Below are positions 15,354-18,784 of a DNA stretch of 18,784 nt, one piece after another. The position numbers were made by a program, and so were the translations under genes. Origin of the DNA: CAZOBJ01 sp964577825 (GTDB taxonomy: Bacteria; Planctomycetota; SZUA-567; JAFGNG01); the NCBI GenBank assembly GCA_964577825.1, contig CAZOBJ010000061.1, positions 1 to 18,784 of the forward strand. The letters run 5' to 3'. The first letter of the stretch is position 1, and each line of letters begins with the position of its first letter. Under the pieces are notes generated by a model. The model did no database searches, was not told the origin of the DNA, and worked only from the letters and a program-made list of their open reading frames with translations.

Positions 15354-16865
15354 CTAGCCGCCTTGTTTGCTCGGCTTTGGGGTGCGCACGCGCGGGAGGA
15401 ACTGTATGACGAGCAGCAGCACGGCCGCGACCCAGTGCCAGAGCCATGCACTCGCCACAGCGGCGACAAGGAGCGTGGCCCATAGGCAGGCCTGCACACG
15501 CGGTCGAGGCATGCGGCTCACGTCGCGACGCAGATGCCACTTCCGTACCCTGAGCACACTGGACCCGACGAAGAGAAGGTCCAGGCCGATGAGCGCGCAG
15601 ACCAGGATGTACACCAGGCCGGGGATGCTCCTGCCGGGTACGATGTCCGTGCCTTGGGCGGGCATGCGCGTCAGGTTGTACAGGATGGCCGCCTCGCCCA
15701 GGTAGGGTGCATCCGTGGCATTGGACAGCACGCGGGGCGCAGCGAGAGTGCCGTCAGGCAACGGCCAAGAGACCACGAGCGTCGTGGCGGTCAGGGGAAA
15801 GGCATGGTCAAATCGGCCGTTCGCGCGTGAGGCGCCGACCCCGAATCCGCACGCGGCGAAGCCGAAGCCGGCAAGCACGGGCCCGGCGTCCACGTCCATG
15901 TACCAGTCGTAGCCTTGCATGTCCTTGGGGAATTCGCGGAACCCGGCAGCAGTCCAGCGCTCCTGCCAGAAGTGCTCGACAAATCGCGCATACCACTTCC
16001 TTGCCTGTTCGGGCCAGATTTCAGGCGCGAACAGAGAGACGTAGGCATTGCCGCACCCGCGCGAAGGCCCCAAGGCCTTCCCCCTGCGCGAGCTGGCCGC
16101 GTAGGGGACCAGTCCGCGTTTGTCCAGGCGAGGTCCTTCAAAGCCTCGGATCGCTCGCTGCGCGAACGCGGAATGGTCCGTGCCCAGCACCTCGTCGGCG
16201 CGTCGTATGCAGGCGATGGCCACGAGAACGTCGCCGGGATAGCATTGGCTGGGATAGTCGTCCAGCAATCCGTGCGGACTCGCGGCCAGCTCTGCGGACA
16301 GGGTCTCCACCTGGTCGCGCAAATAGGCGAGGTGCTCTTGGCTGCCGGTCAGCTTGGCATGACTCGTCAGCGCGCCGATCCCAAGCATCCGGTAGTACAC
16401 GTTCTCCGTGTGCAGGTAATCGTCGCCCCAGTGTTTGCGGACCCAGGCGGCGTGCGCGGGATCGATCACCAGCCGAGCGGCCGCGTCGATGGCGTCCTCT
16501 GCGTAGACCTTGGGCGCCGTTGGCATCAGGCCGTGGTCTTGCTCCCATGCCTCCTGCAAGGACTCCACGGACCACAGGTAGAACACGCTGCCGAAAAGCG
16601 GCCACTCGGTGCCGGAGATGTTGCGTGTGGAGACCTCACCGGCTCGCGTGGCGCCGAGTCGCGCCTCGGCCCACTGCCCGTACCTGGGGGTGAGACTGCG
16701 AAACAGGCGAACCGCTGCCCGCGGTATGCCGGGCTCGCGGATGCCCTCGTCGGTCAGATCGTAGATCACAATGGCGGCCGGGACCAGGAAGAAGTAGAGC
16801 CCGAAGCTCACCAGGATCGCTGCATTCACCCAGATCATGAGGGAGCAGATCTTCGCGGGGGTCAC
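15354..16865 (-). CDS. membrane protein with helical-barrel-like middle domain, 503 aa
   Basis: One helix at about 8-34 and three near the C-terminus (about 415-436, 459-476 and 478-493) enclose a soluble middle (about 60-400). That middle is rich in Trp, Tyr, His and Cys and looks like an (alpha/alpha)6 toroid. Notable stretches are GTEWPLFGS (85-93), YLHTENVYYR (150-159), YPSQCYPGD (204-212), PSRGCGNAY (267-275) and DVDAGPVLAGFGFAACGFG (324-342). The layout recalls proteins annotated with the linalool dehydratase/isomerase-type toroid, which uses paired cysteines and a histidine; C208, C271 and H152 could play such roles. This is a resemblance only. The GTG start at 16865 is supported by AAGGGG a few bases upstream; an ATG at 16838 would cost nine residues. 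The gene follows a 44-aa membrane peptide gene with 65 bases between. Confidence 0.65.
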   Translation of the reverse strand: MTPAKICSLMIWVNAAILVSFGLYFFLVPAAIVIYDLTDEGIREPGIPRAAVRLFRSLTPRYGQWAEARLGATRAGEVSTRNISGTEWPLFGSVFYLWSVESLQEAWEQDHGLMPTAPKVYAEDAIDAAARLVIDPAHAAWVRKHWGDDYLHTENVYYRMLGIGALTSHAKLTGSQEHLAYLRDQVETLSAELAASPHGLLDDYPSQCYPGDVLVAIACIRRADEVLGTDHSAFAQRAIRGFEGPRLDKRGLVPYAASSRRGKALGPSRGCGNAYVSLFAPEIWPEQARKWYARFVEHFWQERWTAAGFREFPKDMQGYDWYMDVDAGPVLAGFGFAACGFGVGASRANGRFDHAFPLTATTLVVSWPLPDGTLAAPRVLSNATDAPYLGEAAILYNLTRMPAQGTDIVPGRSIPGLVYILVCALIGLDLLFVGSSVLRVRKWHLRRDVSRMPRPRVQACLWATLLVAAVASAWLWHWVAAVLLLVIQFLPRVRTPKPSKQGG

Positions 16866-16930
16866 CTTACCCCTTTCAGCAGGAGATCGGACGGCTTTCC
16901 GTTCTCTTCGGGCTCAGGCTCCACGGGCCT

Positions 16931-17065
16931 TCACACCGACCAAACGAACGCCAGGACGCGTGTCCGCCCACGCAAATGCTCTCTTTCGCATCGCATCCCT
17001 TGGTCCACAACGAGCACGATGCCGACCAGCAGCATGACGAAGACCACTGTCAACCACCGGATCAT
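16931..17065 (-). CDS. 44-aa single-helix membrane peptide
   Basis: A short reading frame on the minus strand starts at ATG 17065 and ends at TGA 16931. It opens MIRWLTVVFVMLLVGIVLVV, an unbroken hydrophobic helix of ~17 residues behind a basic N-terminus, and continues with an Arg/Glu-rich soluble tail (RCEREHLRGRTRVL). AAGGA lies five bases before the start, and a TTGACT-17-TAAATG promoter lies 39 bases further upstream. The large membrane-protein gene follows 65 bases downstream on the same strand, so the two are probably co-transcribed. An in-frame upstream ATG (17086) would add MHTRRTR but lies before the ribosome site. It could be a small anchor, regulator or subunit of the 503-aa protein; its size means chance cannot be excluded. 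Confidence 0.5.
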   Translation of the reverse strand: MIRWLTVVFVMLLVGIVLVVDQGMRCEREHLRGRTRVLAFVWSV

Positions 17066-17103
17066 ACGGGTCCTTCTCGTGTGCATGCCGACATCCATGG
17101 TGT

Positions 17104-17132
17104 CATTTACGCCGATCCACCGCGCGAGTCAA
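17104..17132 (-). promoter_or_regulatory. sigma70-like promoter of the minus-strand pair
   Basis: Read on the minus strand, TTGACT (17132-17127) and TAAATG (17109-17104) are separated by exactly 17 bases. The -35 matches five of six and the -10 three of six. It lies 39 bases before the 44-aa peptide's start codon. Confidence 0.5.
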
Positions 17133-17335
17133 GGCGATCCGAGCCCGGCCTTCTGTACCCGACGGACAGAGCATCCGACTTATCCCGTCTCCGGTTGCCC
17201 TGGGGCCTCGCCGCTGCGATCCTGGACGGACGACAGACCCCGGCAACGAGGGCAGAACAGGGACTGGCATCCAAGACGCGCCGCCTTGGGCCTCGGGTTG
17301 CACGCTCACAGCCTGCCGACATAGATCGAAATATC

Positions 17336-17363
17336 TTGACCGCTCGGATCGGCAGCGTAGCAT
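17336..17363 (+). promoter_or_regulatory. sigma70-like promoter of the glycosidase-like gene
   Basis: TTGACC at 17336-17341 (five of six) is followed after 16 bases by TAGCAT at 17358-17363 (four of six). An A/T-rich stretch (GATCGAAATATC) directly upstream could act as an UP-like element. The leader to ATG 17537 would be about 165 bases. Confidence 0.5.
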
Positions 17364-17536
17364 GCGCTGGAACGGCCCAGAATTCGGCCCCAAGATTCGG
17401 TCGAGTCAGCCCCAGTGGCAGGCGACCCGGGAGGCGAATCCCCCTGGAATCTCGGATGTGAGGGGACGGCTACGCGCGGCGAGATGACAAGTGCGCCGCG
17501 GAACGGATGCCACAGAGAACAGAAAGGCTACTCGCC

Positions 17537-18784
17537 ATGACGCACCAAGCCAGCACCGTACGCCTCGACACGATCCGGTTTCCCGACGAGGCGCGGGTCA
17601 AGAAGCAGGAGGTCTATGGCCAGAGCTTCGCGTTCTACAATACGCTCGTGGACGTGGAGACGCGCGAGCAGGGCGACATCACGCGGTACCGGATGCGCGT
17701 GAGCAACCGGGGCCTGAGCCGACATCCTCTGACAATTCGTTTCGCCACGGATCGAAGCCTCGCGTACGTTCCCACATGGCTGCACAATCCGCCGGTCTAT
17801 GAGCTCCAGGGCGCGGCGCTGAACTTCGCGCACTACGGCCTGCCCAAGCGCTCGGCCGCGGCCGAGGGCGCGATTCCCGCGGACCTGCCCCTGGCCGTGT
17901 GCATGGACCCGGGAACGAACGCCCCATGCGAGATGATCGCGTGCGAGACGACCGACAAAGGTGTGGGCATGCGGCTCGGGGACGGCGGGGTGACCTTCTC
18001 GTTTCTCGACGGCACGGAGCGCTCCGCCTGGGAGCTTGTCTTCTACGTGGTCCGGGGGGCCGGGCTCATCGACTGCGTGCGCAATTACCACGCGGCCGTG
18101 CCCTACCAGGGCGTGCGCGGGGACGGGCCCGGGCTCATGTGGTTCTACGACGATGCCTGGTACGCGGACGCGCAGGGCCGGTTCGACCTGGACCGGCTGC
18201 GCGCGGACGCCCGGACCGTGCGCGACCTGGGGGCCAAGTACGTGGTCATCGAACCCGGGCACCTGTCCCAGCATTTCGACGCGCGGTACTGGGGCCCGCG
18301 CATGGCCGAGCGTCACCCGCGCATGGCCTTTTTCGTCCAGTCGCTGGAGGTGCTCGCCGAGCTCGGGCTGGCGCCCCTCATGTACTACAATTGCGTGCAC
18401 GGCAGGGTGAAGCTCATGACCGACCCGGACTTCGGCATGCCGGACCTCCATCGGCTGCGGTACAAGGCCGCGGACGCGGGCCTGGAGCAGGTGCGCATGC
18501 AGGAGGCCATGGCCATCGACATGAACTGGTTCAAGGGCGGAGTGGTGCCCTCGACCGAGTACCCCATGGACTCGGACCCGGTGATGGACGTGCGCGCCGC
18601 GGAGTGGCGGGACTGGCTGTGTCGGCGGATCACGTTTTTGCTCAAGACTTATCCGCAGCTTGCGGGCACGTACATCGACACCTGGCCGGCGGGGCTGCCC
18701 ATCTTCGGCGAGGGCCTGAACGCCTATGACGCGGCCTACGACGGGAACAGCTGGTGGAACGGGATGAACGACTTTATGTGGGAC
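17537..18784 (+). CDS. glycosidase-like protein with beta-sandwich and TIM-barrel, 3' end cut by window
   Basis: The frame is open from ATG 17537 to the last base, 416 codons, with no stop, so the gene continues outside the window. AGAAAGG lies about nine bases before the start. Residues 1-190 form beta-rich segments (YRMRVSNRGLSRHPLTIRF and VTFSFLDGTERSAWELVFYVV). From ~197 the pattern becomes TIM-barrel-like: LMWFYDDAWY, AKYVVIEPGHL, ELGLAPLMYYN, and QLAGTYIDTWPAG with D381 at the end of a strand. This order of N-terminal beta-sandwich followed by barrel is seen in alpha-galactosidase-like and related glycosidase families, but I cannot assign one. There is no signal peptide, so it is probably cytoplasmic like the GH2 enzyme. 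The catalytic pair may lie partly beyond the window. Confidence 0.75.
   Translation, partial: MTHQASTVRLDTIRFPDEARVKKQEVYGQSFAFYNTLVDVETREQGDITRYRMRVSNRGLSRHPLTIRFATDRSLAYVPTWLHNPPVYELQGAALNFAHYGLPKRSAAAEGAIPADLPLAVCMDPGTNAPCEMIACETTDKGVGMRLGDGGVTFSFLDGTERSAWELVFYVVRGAGLIDCVRNYHAAVPYQGVRGDGPGLMWFYDDAWYADAQGRFDLDRLRADARTVRDLGAKYVVIEPGHLSQHFDARYWGPRMAERHPRMAFFVQSLEVLAELGLAPLMYYNCVHGRVKLMTDPDFGMPDLHRLRYKAADAGLEQVRMQEAMAIDMNWFKGGVVPSTEYPMDSDPVMDVRAAEWRDWLCRRITFLLKTYPQLAGTYIDTWPAGLPIFGEGLNAYDAAYDGNSWWNGMNDFMWD

Larger units (their letters stand above)
17066..17536. other. divergent intergenic region with two promoters
   Basis: This 471-base stretch separates the minus-strand pair from the + strand glycosidase-like gene. 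I see no convincing gene in it; the long frames on both strands lack ribosome sites and have erratic composition. It contains a minus-strand promoter (17104-17132) and a plus-strand promoter (17336-17363), leaving about 200 bases between them for shared regulation. Confidence 0.5.

Noticed and set aside
16976..17461. 161-codon + frame in the divergent intergenic region
   Set aside because: No ribosome site, irregular composition, and it overlaps the minus-strand 44-aa frame and both promoters.

Overview
This window is GC-rich bacterial DNA with strong G/C bias at third codon positions, which creates many long spurious ORFs on both strands. The gene content points to a free-living heterotroph of the kind seen among Planctomycetota, Hydrogenedentota or other PVC-like lineages. 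That content is TatA/TatC with a DUF362 protein and a polyferredoxin, several CBM9/CBM4_9-type secreted proteins, a GH2 enzyme and an Ldh_2-family oxidoreductase. The taxonomic suggestion is inference only; there is no rRNA or marker gene here. I see no tRNA, rRNA, CRISPR array, transposase or integrase.

Region 1 (1-2563) holds four small hypothetical genes on the + strand. One is soluble (190-624), two are membrane proteins (705-1175, 1411-1929; the second faintly like MotA/TolQ), and one (2012-2563) carries an in-frame internal duplication of a membrane module.

Region 2 (2784-6288) is a coherent + strand export and redox block: tatA, tatC, a DUF362 protein with a clear twin-arginine signal, and a NapH-NapG-like fused polyferredoxin that itself has an internal twin-arginine segment. 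The Tat translocase therefore sits next to two of its likely clients. A good extended -10 promoter overlaps the end of tatC, so the redox genes may also be transcribed on their own.

Region 3 (6480-9725) has an 84-aa membrane protein and a cytoplasmic GH2-type glycosidase in which the usual Asn before the acid/base Glu is replaced by Ala.

Region 4 (9863-15225) is a four-gene operon behind a good sigma70-like promoter: a secreted beta-helix protein, a secreted CBM4_9-like lectin, a secreted CBM9 plus TIM-barrel protein, and an Ldh_2-family dehydrogenase. The three exported proteins probably bind or process an external glycan, and the dehydrogenase probably oxidises or reduces a released hydroxy acid or sugar acid. 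A 10-bp hairpin separates this operon from the convergent minus-strand genes.

Region 5 (15354-18784) has a minus-strand pair, a newly noted 44-aa membrane peptide followed by a 503-aa membrane protein with a helical-barrel-like middle. Divergent from it is a + strand glycosidase-like gene that runs off the end of the window. Each direction has its own TTGAC-type promoter in the shared intergenic region.
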